From Oscillospiraceae bacterium (lineage in GTDB: Bacteria; Bacillota; Clostridia; Oscillospirales; Oscillospiraceae): DNA of 64,000 nucleotides. Below the pieces are notes generated by a model. It ran no database searches and was not told where the DNA came from. It worked only from the letters and a program-made list of their open reading frames with translations. The stretch lies in contig AP025583.1 of the NCBI GenBank assembly GCA_022846095.1, positions 3,621,279 to 3,685,278 of the forward strand. The letters are read 5' to 3'. How positions within the stretch are numbered: the first letter of the stretch is position 1; each line of letters starts with the position of its first letter. Shown here piece by piece: positions 32,722 through 43,000 of the stretch. The position numbers and the translations under genes are program-made.

Positions 32722-34155
32722 ATGCCCGATCTGCTGGGCGTAACCAATCCGGTCCCGGGATACGACGCCGCCGCGAATAACCGCAGCTTGCCGGTCTCCC
32801 CCAGCGATCCGCGGATTCAGAATATCCCCGACCCCTCCCGGGTGGGCCGTCCCGACGCCCGCACCGACCGGCAGGATACCAAAAGCGAGGCCCAGTCCGC
32901 CGCCCCCAGGTTCGATTCCAATTTCCAAACCTTTTTGCAGCGCCTGCGGGAGACGCCCGACGCGTCCGCCCTGTTCCGGCTGCTCTCCGGCAGGCTGGGC
33001 ACGGTGGTCACCTCCGGCCTGGGGGAGGGGCTGGCCGCCGAGCTGGGGCGGTTTATGGAGATGCTGCCCATGGACCAGGGGCAGCTGCTGGGCTTCCTGA
33101 CCGTCCAGATGCGGGAGGGCGCCCGCTTCGGCGGCCCCTTCTTCGCGCTGCTGCTGCGGGCGTACCAGAACCCGGAATCCGAGGGGATGCGCGCCGATAT
33201 TCTCCAGTTCCTCAAGCGCTACGGGGACTACTCCTCCACCGGGCACATCACCGGCAACCTGATACGCAATCTGTCCCAGATGGCCCGCGCCATGCCCGCC
33301 AGCTGGGGGGCGCAGCTGAACGCGCTGGCCGCCGCGCTGCAAAACAGCGTGGACGCCGGGGACCGCGCGGGCAACCTGAAGCTGCTCCAGGGGCAGGTGC
33401 TCCCCTACATGTCCCGGTACGTGGAGCAAACCCACGACATGGGGCGGGCCAGGGAGCTGCTCACCCTGCTGACCCTGGACATCGCGCGCTATGAAAACGG
33501 CTCCGAGGGCGGCCTCTTGCAGGCCTTCCACCAACTGAAAAACTACGCCTCCCTCCGGGAGAAGCTGGGCGGCCTGGACGACGGTGCCCTGCTCAGGCTG
33601 CTGCGCGACACCCCCTTCGTCCGGGCCGGGCAGCACGACGCCTTCGCCGCCCACCTGGCGGACGCGGCGGCGCGGGCCCTGCGGGGGGAGGGCGGGCCGG
33701 AGGCCCAGGAGGCCTTCCGGGAGCTGGTGTCGGCCTTCCTGGTCAACGAGAGCGTCTATATGAACGTCAACCACTTTATTCTCCCGCTGAACTGGAACGG
33801 GAAGCTGATGTTCTCCGAGCTGTGGGTGGACCCGGACGCGGAGGGCTCGGGGGACGGCGCCCCGGCGGACGGGGAGCGCACCATCCGCTTCCTCTTTAAG
33901 GTGGACATACAGTCCCTGGGTTTTCTGGACATGGTGCTCACCTGCCGGGGCCGGGCCGTGGATTTGCAGGTGCGCTGCCCCGACCGCCTGGTGCCCTGCT
34001 CCGCCGCCATCTCCCGCGCGCTCACCAGTATTCTGGACGACAACGGCCTGAGCGGGGGTTCGGTGCGCGTGGAGCGGCTGGAGCGGCCCCTGGCCATCTC
34101 GGAGGTGTTCCCAAAACTCTTTGAAGGGAAGGACAGCGTCGATGTCAAAGTCTAG
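32722..34155 (+). CDS. FliK-like protein with C-terminal hook-length-control-type domain (YlqG-like)
   Basis: A 477-aa soluble protein. The C-terminal 110 residues resemble the FliK C-terminal domain (LMFSELWVDPD, TIRFLFKVDIQSLGFLDMVL, then CRGRAVDLQVRCPDRLVP), while residues 60-350 are helical and unrecognised. The next gene encodes a FlhB C-domain-like protein; Bacillus ylqG-ylqH form the same pair, so I infer a related, poorly understood function connected with flagellar export. The ATG at 32722 follows AAAGGGAG. It is divergent from cheA across a 109-bp promoter gap. Confidence 0.75.
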   Translation: MPDLLGVTNPVPGYDAAANNRSLPVSPSDPRIQNIPDPSRVGRPDARTDRQDTKSEAQSAAPRFDSNFQTFLQRLRETPDASALFRLLSGRLGTVVTSGLGEGLAAELGRFMEMLPMDQGQLLGFLTVQMREGARFGGPFFALLLRAYQNPESEGMRADILQFLKRYGDYSSTGHITGNLIRNLSQMARAMPASWGAQLNALAAALQNSVDAGDRAGNLKLLQGQVLPYMSRYVEQTHDMGRARELLTLLTLDIARYENGSEGGLLQAFHQLKNYASLREKLGGLDDGALLRLLRDTPFVRAGQHDAFAAHLADAAARALRGEGGPEAQEAFRELVSAFLVNESVYMNVNHFILPLNWNGKLMFSELWVDPDAEGSGDGAPADGERTIRFLFKVDIQSLGFLDMVLTCRGRAVDLQVRCPDRLVPCSAAISRALTSILDDNGLSGGSVRVERLERPLAISEVFPKLFEGKDSVDVKV

Positions 34156-34486
34156 CCCCGACCCCGCGGCGCCCCGCCGCGCGGTGGCCCTGCAGTACGA
34201 CGGGGGCGGCGCCGCCCCTATCGTCGTGGCCTCCGGCATGGGGTACCTGGCGGAGCGCATCGTGGAGGTGGCGTCGGAGAGCGGCGTGCCGGTCTACGAG
34301 GACAACTCCCTGGCCACCATGCTCTCCCAGCTGGAGCTGGGGCAGGAGATCCCTGAGTCCCTCTACCAGGCCATCGTGGAGATCTACGTCTATTTTCTGG
34401 AGTTCGACCCCGGGGACCCGGAGGGCCTGCGCCGCCAGCCCCCTCCCGCCGCCCCGGCGCAATCCGCTGAGGAGGAGCAGCTATGA
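34142..34486 (+). CDS. FlhB C-terminal domain-like protein (YlqH-like)
   Basis: A 114-aa soluble protein that aligns with the post-cleavage domain of FlhB: RRAVALQYDGGGAAPIVVAS against the region just after NPTH of FlhB, then YLAERIVEVASESGVPVYED and LELGQEIPESLYQAIVEIYVYFL. It has no membrane segments and no NPTH motif, so it cannot self-cleave in the usual way. It overlaps the 3' end of the FliK-like gene and shares an ATGA overlap with the next PilZ gene, a tightly coupled trio. Confidence 0.85.
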   Translation: MSKSSPDPAAPRRAVALQYDGGGAAPIVVASGMGYLAERIVEVASESGVPVYEDNSLATMLSQLELGQEIPESLYQAIVEIYVYFLEFDPGDPEGLRRQPPPAAPAQSAEEEQL

Positions 34487-35073
34487 GCGCTTACCGCTAT
34501 ATCATTACGGACAGCCAAGACGACCCCCTGGCCAGCGCGCTGCTGGAGAGCCCCGTCTCCGCGCCGGTCTGGCAGGTGCGGATCCTCGAGGGCGGGGTGG
34601 ACCGTGTGCTGGAGCACGAGGTGGTCAAGCTGGTGAGTATGGACGAGCACGCGCCGGCCAAGGTGGGCCGGATCCTGCGCCACAAGGGGGACACCGTGGC
34701 GCTGGATCCCATCGACAGCCTGAGCGTGGAGGCCCGCCGCAACCTGCGGGTTCCCGCCCGGTTCACCACCTACCTCTACCCCGTGAGCGGGGCGTGGGAG
34801 GGCCGCTGCGCCGTGACGTGCCGCGACCTGAGCTGCGGCGGCATCGCCTTCTTCTCCCCCCACCCGCTGGAGCCGGGCGAGGCGGTGGAGATCGCCGTGC
34901 CCATCACGGAGCAGCCCCTGCTGGTGCGGGCGGAGATCCTCCGCCTGCTGCCCGGAGATACGCCAATGCAGCTCTACTCGGCCAAATTCACCGCGCTGAC
35001 CGACGGCGAGGAGGCCCTTCTGCGGGAGGCCGTCTTCAGCCAGCAGCTGCGCAACCACGGCAAACCGTGCTGA
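34483..35073 (+). CDS. PilZ domain c-di-GMP-binding protein
   Basis: A 196-aa protein with a C-terminal PilZ domain (about residues 84-190). Both c-di-GMP-binding motifs are present: the RxxxR switch (R85/R89 in RRNLR) and D/NxSxxG (D115, S117, G120 in DLSCGG). The N-terminal 80 residues resemble the beta-barrel extension found before PilZ in YcgR-like proteins. It is translated from an ATG overlapping the previous stop. Given the flagellar neighbours, a role as a c-di-GMP effector in motility or export is likely but inferred. Confidence 0.9.
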   Translation: MSAYRYIITDSQDDPLASALLESPVSAPVWQVRILEGGVDRVLEHEVVKLVSMDEHAPAKVGRILRHKGDTVALDPIDSLSVEARRNLRVPARFTTYLYPVSGAWEGRCAVTCRDLSCGGIAFFSPHPLEPGEAVEIAVPITEQPLLVRAEILRLLPGDTPMQLYSAKFTALTDGEEALLREAVFSQQLRNHGKPC

Positions 35074-35102
35074 AGTGCCCAAAGAGAAAGGAGCCCGCGA
35101 CT

Positions 35103-38100
35103 ATGAACCGAAGCCCATCCCACCCCCGGCGGGCGGGCCGGCGCCTGTCCGCCGCCCTGCTGACGCTGTGCCTGCTCTGCTCCCTGCTCCCCGCCCCCGC
35201 CGCCCAGGCGGGCGGCTCCTGGGCCCAGCCCTACCTGGACAAGCTGGTGTCCTGGGGCGTGATGCGGGGCGACCAGGCGGGCAACCTGGACCCCGACCGG
35301 CCCATCACCCGCTCGGAGTACGTCTCCCTGGTCAACCGCGCCTTCGGCTACGGGGACGCGGGGAAAAACCCCTTTACGGACGTGTCCCCCTCCGACTGGT
35401 ACTACGACGACATCCGCGTGGCCTACCAGACCGGCTACTTCACCGGCACCTCCAAGACCACCGCCTCCCCCCAGGACACCCTGACCCGGGAGCAGGCCAC
35501 CGTCATGCTGGGGCGCAACCTGATGCTGCGGGAGGAGCTGGGGGAGAGCCTGGACTTCACCGACGGCCGCCAGCTCAGCGACTGGAGCCGCGGCATCGTC
35601 AAGCGCGCGGCGGACGAGGGCATTGTCAAGGGCTACCCCGACGGCTCCTTCCAGCCCCAGCGCAGCATCACCAGGGGCGAGGTGGCCGCGATGCTGGTCA
35701 CCGCCATCGGCACGCCCGTCAGCACGCCCGGGGATTTCACCCTGGGCAGCGTGTACGGCAACGTGACGGTCTCCGCCTCCGGGGTCACCCTGCGCAACAC
35801 CGTCATCGCCGGGGATCTCTACCTCACCGGCGGCGTGGGACTGGGCTACGTCACGCTGGAGAACGTGACGGTGCTGGGGCGCATCGTGGCCAGCGGCGCG
35901 GGCGAGGCCAACAAGGGCGACAGCAGCCTGATTCTGCGCAACGTCTCCGCCCCCAGCCTGGTGGTGGACAGCATCTCCAACCAGTTCGTCACCGTGCGCT
36001 CCGAGGGGGACACCAGAATTGAGCGCACCAGCGTGCGCACTCCCTCCTACCTGGAGGACGCCACCGGCGCGGGCTACGGCTTTGCCTATATCGAGCTGGA
36101 CGGCGAGGCCGGCACCGCCCTGGAGGTGGCCGGCAACGTGAAGGAGATCATGGGCCTGACGCCCAACGCCTCCATCAACGTGGCCAAGGGCGCCGCCCTG
36201 GTGGTCACCGTGGACGAGGCCGCCGCGGGCACCACGGTGGCCGTGCAGCCCGGCGCGGAGATCAAGACCCTCAACCTGGACACCGGGGTGAAGGTGAGCG
36301 GGAGCGGCGACATTGAGCACCTGGTGGTCAACTCCGCCGGCTCCAGCGCAACCGTGCTGCCCGACAAGATCACCGTCCGCCCCGGCCTGACGGCCAACGT
36401 CTCCGGGGAGAAGATGGACACCGTGACGGCCGCCGAGTCCTCCGAGGCCCCGCGCCTGCTCTCCGGCTTCCCCCGCGCCGCCGACCTGGCCCCCACCTCC
36501 GCCGCCGCCCTCTTCCGCACCAACAAGCGGGGCACGGTGTACTGGGCGGTCAGCTCCATCACCGAGGGCTCCGTGGGCGAGGCGGACCTGCTCAGCCCCC
36601 CCTCCTACAGCTCCAGGATCCTCAAATCCGGCAGCATCGCGGCCGCATCCTCCAACACCGACTACACCGCCCGGATCTCGGGGCTCACCTCCGGCGGGTC
36701 CTACTACCTCTCCGCCGTGCTGGAGGACGCCCGCGGCCAGCGCAGCCCGGTCAAGGTCATCGCCTTCACCACGCCGGACGACAGCGTGCCCGGCTTCGCC
36801 TCCGGCTACCCCGTGATGACCAAAATCACCAACAACGCCGCCCAGGTCTCGGTGATGCCCACCAAGTCCTGCCGCCTCTACTACGCCCTGCTGCCCAAGG
36901 GCTCCACCGCCCCCAAGCCCGACGACTTCAAGGCCAACGCCGTGTCCGGCAGCCTGGGCTACGGCAGCATGGACGTGACCAAGAACACGGCCCGGCTCTT
37001 CCCCGTGAACGACAGGGCCCTCAACGAGCTGGAGACCTACGACCTCTACCTCTGGCTGACCGACGTGGACGGCGGCAAGAGCTCACCGGTCAAAAAGCTC
37101 TCCTTCACCACCGTGGACCGCACGCCCCCGGAATTCGTCAGCGGCCCCAACGCCACCTCGGTCAAGGAGACCTCCGTGGGGCTCACCGCCGCCTTGAACG
37201 AGGCGGGCACCATCTACTGGGTGGCGGTCAGGCAGGGGGAGGACTACCCCAAGCCCCTGGCAGGCCAGACCCAGAAGCCGGAGCTGTCCAGCGACACCGC
37301 CAAGCTCCAGGTGGCCAGCGGCATGAACGCCCTGAAGAGCGGCAAGGTCGCCGTCTCCGCCGCCAATAAGGACGTGGTGCTCACCGTCTCCGGGCTGACG
37401 GCCCAGGCCGCCTACGATTTCTACTATGTGGCCCAGGACAAGGCCGGGAACTACTCCGCCAAGGTGCAGATGCTCACCATCCACACCCTGGACACCGAGC
37501 CCCCCGCCGTCACCCAGGAATTCACCAGGACCAACGACACGCAGGGCAAGAGCCCCCTGCCCGACACGGACGTCAAGCTGGTCTTTTCCGAGGGCATCCA
37601 GGACGTGGGGGGGAAGATCCTGCTGGAGCTGTACCAGGACAGCCGGGACACCACCAAGTCCGACGAGGCGCGCAGCAAGGCCGCCGCCGAGCTTGAAAAT
37701 TTGCTGCGCCGCGACGTCAGCCTCTACGACGCGGACGCGGTGCCCGCCCGGCTGGTGCCGGAGCGCACCGCCGGGAGCACCGGCGGCTGGGTCATCGACT
37801 ACCGGAACGTGGAGATCGCCATGGACGAGGGCAGGACGGTGATCACCCTGAAAAACGGATCCAACCTGAACCTGAAAAGCGGCGGCAGGTACTACTTCCA
37901 GATCGAGAACATCGCCGACACCTCCAACAACAAGAACCTCATCCGCCCCAACCCCCAGAAGCTGCCCGAATTCCAGACCGTCTTTGCGCAGATGAACCTG
38001 ACGGGGGCGGACACCTCCGGCACAGCCGCGGGCGGCCCCGTGTCCTTCGATCTGTCCTTCAAGGCGGTCCCGGCGGGCACCGCCAACGTCAGCGAGGGCG

Positions 38101-39998
38101 TGTACTGGGATCTGCTGTTCTGGTCCTCCTCCAACCTCAACTTCGACCTCTACACCCGGGAAGAGGGCGGAAGCGCATGGACGAAGCAGGGCAGCGCCGT
38201 CATCCTGCCCACGCCCGACAGCCTGAAGCCCGGCATCAGCTACACCAGGAGCTTCCTGACCCCCTCCGGGCGGCCCGCCTTTGAGGCCCTCAACCAAATG
38301 ACGGCCCCCAGGGAGTACGGCCTGGTCATCACCGCGCTGGACGGCAGCACCGAGCGCGAGACCTGGAACAGCCGGGTGGAGGTCAACGTCTCCGCGGTGG
38401 CCGGCTCCGACATCCCGCTGGGGAACCTGGCCACCAACGTCACCCGGGACGCCCTGGACGAGGCCGTGAGCGACGGCGTGGTGGAGATCGGCAATCCCCC
38501 GGACTACGCCCTCAAGCACACCTTCAGCGACAGCGTGGCCCCCAAGCTGGTCAACGGCTACCCCACCTTCAACCCAGGCGACTCCGGGGTCGAGCTGGAG
38601 CTCCAGCTCAACCGCAGGGGCTACGTCTACTACGCCGTGGCCCCGGTGGGCATCATCCCCACCACCTGGCTGCCCACCGGCGACACCCTCACCAAGGACA
38701 ACTGGAATATGCTGCCCACGGACGGGCAGGCGCACAGCGCCGGGCTGGAGGACGCGGACATGCCCAACCGGGTCAATCCCCCCACCAGCCGCGCCATTTT
38801 GAACCCCAGCTACACCAACGCCCTGATTAAGACGGGGCACGGCACCTACGACGGGGGCACCCTGCCCATCCAGATCGACAACCTGAAGCCGGAGACCCAG
38901 TACTGCGCCTACCTGGTGCTCAAGGGCGACTCCCAGGACACCTACTCCTCGGTCTACTGCTACGGCTTCAAGACCACCGAGGTCACCCGCCCCGTCATCA
39001 CGCTGGACGTGGTCAACCCTGCGGTGCAAATCACCGTGAGCGAGGACGCCAACGTGGCCTACTCTCTCATGCCCGCCAACAAGGTGCCCACGGCTTTCAC
39101 CGCCAATTTCAGCGGCTATATCCCCAAGGCGCCCAACCCCGACGGCTCCGACACCCTTATCCCCGACCCCACCGTGCCCGCCCCCTACCGCGCCGACGGC
39201 TACACCGTGCTGGAGGCCATGATCGACAGCGCGGGCACCGGCCTGGGCTCGGTGTTCGACGAGTACGCCACCGAGGACGCCAAGCTCACCTTCGCCCGGC
39301 TGATCCGCAACCAGAAGGTGGACACCACCAACGTGGTGCTGGCGGACTCCGGCGCCTTCCAGGCCTCCAGGCCCGGCGACCCGGTGGACTGCGCCAAGGT
39401 CATGCAGGGCGGCACCTGGTACACCTTCGTGGCCGTGGGGCGGAGCACCCTGGGCTCCGGGGACGCCTTCCGGGCCATCACCCCGGTCCTGCTGCCCGAC
39501 ACCGACCTGCCCATGGTGGACGCGTGCAGCACCTCAATCACCACCGCGCTGTCCGACAATGTGGCCGCCGCCTACAACAACACCTACGACGGCACGGTCA
39601 CGGTCAACTTCAACAAGGCCATCTACCTGCTGGAGCAGTCCGCGGGGACCCAGAAGTTCACGCCGGTCTACCTCACCGACATCGGCGCGGCGGTAGCGGC
39701 CGGAGGCGTGTCCATCAACGGCGTGACCACCTACAGCGCCACCGGCATCAAGGCCAACATCATCCCAAGCGCCGCGGCTGAGAACCTCTCCCCCTGCGAG
39801 TCGGTCACCTTCACCTTTACCGGCATCAAGGCGGGGAGCACCATCTCCTTCCGCAGCACCCTGTGCGACCAGTACGGCAACAACCACAAGAACGCCGCCC
39901 TGGTGCTCACCCTCACCCTGCCCGACAGACCCAACGTCAACAACCAGCTCTACCGCCCCTATTTCACCGTGACCCCCGCCTGGGACAACACCAAGTAA
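35103..39998 (+). CDS. Large S-layer-homology surface protein with repeated fibronectin-like modules
   Basis: A 1631-aa secreted protein. Residues 1-36 form a signal peptide ending PAAQA. Three SLH domains follow (about 37-85, 92-145, 150-210; texts include GVMRGDQAGNLDPDRPITRSE and EGIVKGYPDGSFQPQRSITR), which bind cell-wall polymer. Next comes a beta-helix-like stretch rich in Val/Thr repeats (about 215-440), then several fibronectin/Ig-like modules with the recurring G-x-[VI]-Y-[WY]-[AV] signature (GTVYWAVS, GTIYWVAV, GYVYYAVA). No catalytic domain was recognised. The ATG at 35103 follows AAAGGAG. Probably a structural or adhesive surface protein co-transcribed with the PilZ gene 29 bp upstream. 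Confidence 0.88.
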   Translation: MNRSPSHPRRAGRRLSAALLTLCLLCSLLPAPAAQAGGSWAQPYLDKLVSWGVMRGDQAGNLDPDRPITRSEYVSLVNRAFGYGDAGKNPFTDVSPSDWYYDDIRVAYQTGYFTGTSKTTASPQDTLTREQATVMLGRNLMLREELGESLDFTDGRQLSDWSRGIVKRAADEGIVKGYPDGSFQPQRSITRGEVAAMLVTAIGTPVSTPGDFTLGSVYGNVTVSASGVTLRNTVIAGDLYLTGGVGLGYVTLENVTVLGRIVASGAGEANKGDSSLILRNVSAPSLVVDSISNQFVTVRSEGDTRIERTSVRTPSYLEDATGAGYGFAYIELDGEAGTALEVAGNVKEIMGLTPNASINVAKGAALVVTVDEAAAGTTVAVQPGAEIKTLNLDTGVKVSGSGDIEHLVVNSAGSSATVLPDKITVRPGLTANVSGEKMDTVTAAESSEAPRLLSGFPRAADLAPTSAAALFRTNKRGTVYWAVSSITEGSVGEADLLSPPSYSSRILKSGSIAAASSNTDYTARISGLTSGGSYYLSAVLEDARGQRSPVKVIAFTTPDDSVPGFASGYPVMTKITNNAAQVSVMPTKSCRLYYALLPKGSTAPKPDDFKANAVSGSLGYGSMDVTKNTARLFPVNDRALNELETYDLYLWLTDVDGGKSSPVKKLSFTTVDRTPPEFVSGPNATSVKETSVGLTAALNEAGTIYWVAVRQGEDYPKPLAGQTQKPELSSDTAKLQVASGMNALKSGKVAVSAANKDVVLTVSGLTAQAAYDFYYVAQDKAGNYSAKVQMLTIHTLDTEPPAVTQEFTRTNDTQGKSPLPDTDVKLVFSEGIQDVGGKILLELYQDSRDTTKSDEARSKAAAELENLLRRDVSLYDADAVPARLVPERTAGSTGGWVIDYRNVEIAMDEGRTVITLKNGSNLNLKSGGRYYFQIENIADTSNNKNLIRPNPQKLPEFQTVFAQMNLTGADTSGTAAGGPVSFDLSFKAVPAGTANVSEGVYWDLLFWSSSNLNFDLYTREEGGSAWTKQGSAVILPTPDSLKPGISYTRSFLTPSGRPAFEALNQMTAPREYGLVITALDGSTERETWNSRVEVNVSAVAGSDIPLGNLATNVTRDALDEAVSDGVVEIGNPPDYALKHTFSDSVAPKLVNGYPTFNPGDSGVELELQLNRRGYVYYAVAPVGIIPTTWLPTGDTLTKDNWNMLPTDGQAHSAGLEDADMPNRVNPPTSRAILNPSYTNALIKTGHGTYDGGTLPIQIDNLKPETQYCAYLVLKGDSQDTYSSVYCYGFKTTEVTRPVITLDVVNPAVQITVSEDANVAYSLMPANKVPTAFTANFSGYIPKAPNPDGSDTLIPDPTVPAPYRADGYTVLEAMIDSAGTGLGSVFDEYATEDAKLTFARLIRNQKVDTTNVVLADSGAFQASRPGDPVDCAKVMQGGTWYTFVAVGRSTLGSGDAFRAITPVLLPDTDLPMVDACSTSITTALSDNVAAAYNNTYDGTVTVNFNKAIYLLEQSAGTQKFTPVYLTDIGAAVAAGGVSINGVTTYSATGIKANIIPSAAAENLSPCESVTFTFTGIKAGSTISFRSTLCDQYGNNHKNAALVLTLTLPDRPNVNNQLYRPYFTVTPAWDNTK

Positions 39999-40025
39999 CC
40001 ACCGTTTTGCAAAGGAGATGCCGCC

Positions 40026-43000
40026 ATGAACAACCGCCTGCGCCGCGCCCTTTCCCTGCTGCTCGCCTGTTCCCTCGCCCTGTCCCTCGCCCTTCCGGCC
40101 CTGGCCGGCGAGGGCGGGGAGGACGCAGGGCTCCAGGTGACGCTGGAGCCCGGGCGCCTGGAGCTCCAGCTCGGCGCCGCCGAGCAGGGCACCCTAACCG
40201 CCCGGGTCTCCGGGGCGGCGGAGGGGGAGACGCCCGCCTTCACCTGGAGCACGGACGACGCCTCCGTGGTCCAGGTGGTGGAAGAGGACGGCGGCGGCTC
40301 CGCCTCGGTCACCGCCCTCGCCCCCGGCCAGACCAGGATTACCGTCACCGCCGACGCGGGGGGAAAGAGCGGCAGCGCCGCCTGCGACGTGGTGATCCAG
40401 CACGCCGCGGCCGCTTCCCTCACCCTCACCCCCGCCGGCGTCACGCTGGACGCGGGGCAGGAGCGGCAGGTGGGCGTCTCTGTCTCTCCCTCCGGGGCGG
40501 ACGCCACCGACGTGGCCTGGAAGAGCTCCAGCGAGCGCGTAGTGACCGTCTCCCCGGCTGCGGGGGACATTGTCACCCTCACCGCCCGCGCCCCCGGCGA
40601 GGCCGCGGTGACCGCCACGGCGGGCAGCGGCGCCAGCGCCGTGTGCACGGTGACGGTGCCCGGCGTCACGCTCAGCGACAGCTCCGCCACCCTGCTCTCG
40701 GGCAATACCCAGACCCTCACCGCCTCCCTCTTCGGCGGCATCGGCTCCGCGGTGGAGTGGAGCAGCAGCAACGAGGTGGTGGCCCAGGTCTCCTACGGGG
40801 TCGTCAGCGCCCGCAACGAGGGCACCGCCGTGATCACCGCCACGGCGGCGGGCACCTCCTACTCCGCCTCCTGCACCGTCACCGTGCGGGAGAACACCGC
40901 CGGGATTCTGGACGGCGGCAGCGCGGCCGTAGGGCAGCCCCTGCAATTCTCCTCCCTGGCCTCCGATCTCAACCGCCAGTGCCGCTCGGCGCTGGGCGCG
41001 GGGCTGTCCTATATTACCGGGCTGTCCGTGCCCACCCAGGCGGGGGTGCTCTACTACGGCTATGTGTCCGAGAGCGACACGGGTGCCGGGGTGGGCACCA
41101 CCGAGCGCTACTACTACTCCGGCGGCGGCAGCGGGGTGCGGCAGCTGGAGAACGTGTGCTTTGTGCCCAACAGCGATTACACCGGCTCCACCGCGGACAT
41201 CAGCTATACCGGCTACACCAGTGACGCCCGCTTCTTCCGGGGCACCATCCGCGTGGAGATCACCCGCTCCTCCGCAATCACCTACTCCACCAGCGGGAAA
41301 AGCCCTGTGCTCTTCCAGGCGTCCGACTTCAACAACGTGTGCCGGGACCGGAACGGCCGGGATCTGGACTACGTCACCTTTTCCCTGCCCACCGCCTCCA
41401 AGGGCACGCTCTACTACAACTACACGGGCAGCTCCCTGGACGCCAAGGTGAGCGACGCCACCGCCTACTACCGCAGCGGAAGCCCCGGCCTGGGGCAGAT
41501 CTCCTTCGTACCCGCCCAGGACTCCGCAGGCTCCGTCACCATCCAGTACACCGCCTACGACACCCGGGGGAACAGCTTCTCGGGCCGGGTGGTAATCAAC
41601 CTCTCACAGGGCGGCGGCAGCGGCGACATCTCCTACTCCACCGCCAAGGGGCGCGCCGTCTCCTTCACCGCCTCCGCGTTCAATACCCTCTGCCGGGACC
41701 TCACCGGCTCCAGCCTGGACCGGGTGCGCTTCGACCTGCCCTCCGCCTCCAGGGGCACGCTCTACTACGGCTATAAGAGCTCGGGCAGCTACGACGCAAA
41801 GGTCTCCGCCTCCAAGAGCTATTACCGCTCCTCCTCTCCCTATCTGAGCCAGGTCTCCTTTGTCCCGGCCTCCGGCTTCACCGGCACCGTGGAGATCGCC
41901 TTTACCGGCTGGAGCGACGACGGGGACAGGTTTACCGGCACCGTCTCCGTCAAGGTGGGCTCCGGCTCGGGGTCGGGCGCGGAGCTGTCCTACTCCACCG
42001 CCCGGGACCGGGCTCTGGATCTGGATGCCGGCGACTTCAACGACCTGTGCCGGGACGAGACCGGCTACGCCCTGGACCGGGTGCGCTTCGACCTGCCCTC
42101 CGCCTCCAGGGGCACGCTCTACTACGGCTACAAGAGCTCCGGCAGCTACGACGCAAAGGTCTCCGAATCCAAGAGCTACTACCGCGCCTCCTCCCCCTAC
42201 CTTTCAGACGTGACCTTTGTCCCCGCATCCGGGTACACAGGCACCGTGGAGATCGGCTTCACCGCCTGGAGCACCGATGGGGACAAGTTTACCGGCACCC
42301 TCTCCATTCAGGTGGGCTCGGGCACCGGGTCGGGCCGGGCGCTGTCCTACTCCACCGCCCGGAACCGGGCTCTGGAGCTGGACAGCGGCGACTTCAACGA
42401 CTTCTGCCGGGACGAGACCGGCGCCGCCCTGGACCGGGTGCGCTTCGAGCTGCCCGCCGCCTCCAAAGGCACACTGTACTACGGCTATAAAAGCTCAAGC
42501 AGCTACGACGCAAAGGTCTCCGCCTCCAAGAGCTACTACCGCGCCTCCTCCCCCTACCTGTCCGACGTGACCTTCGTCCCCGCCTCCGGGTACACCGGCA
42601 CCGTGGAGATCGCCTTCACCGCCTGGGACGTGGACGGCGGACGGTGCGACGGCGTGCTGGAGATCGCCGTGGGCGGCCGGGCCGACGCCCGGGTGTCCTG
42701 CTCGGTCACCTCGGGCCGGGTCCTCACCCTGGACGACGGGGACTTCAACGCCCTCAGCCGGGATGAGACCGGCGCCGCCCTGCACTACCTGCGCTTCGAC
42801 GCGCTGCCCCCCTCCTCCCAGGGGGTGCTCTACTACGACTACACCAGCGCGGAGCAATACGACGGCAAGGTATCCGCCTCCAAGCGCTACTACCGCGCCT
42901 CCAGCCCCTACTTGAACCGGGTGGCCTTCGTCCCCGCCGCCGGGTATACCGGCACGGCGGAGATCGCCTTTACCGCCTGGGACGCGGACGGGGAGGAGTT

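Noticed and set aside
34142-34486. Fragment or pseudogene of flhB
   Set aside because: It has its own ribosome-binding site and overlapping neighbours, and corresponds to a known short FlhB C-domain family rather than a broken gene.
37083-39029. 648-aa minus-strand open frame inside the first SLH gene
   Set aside because: The plus-strand frame has signal peptide, SLH and repeat modules; the minus frame is Val/Gly/His-rich with no motif.
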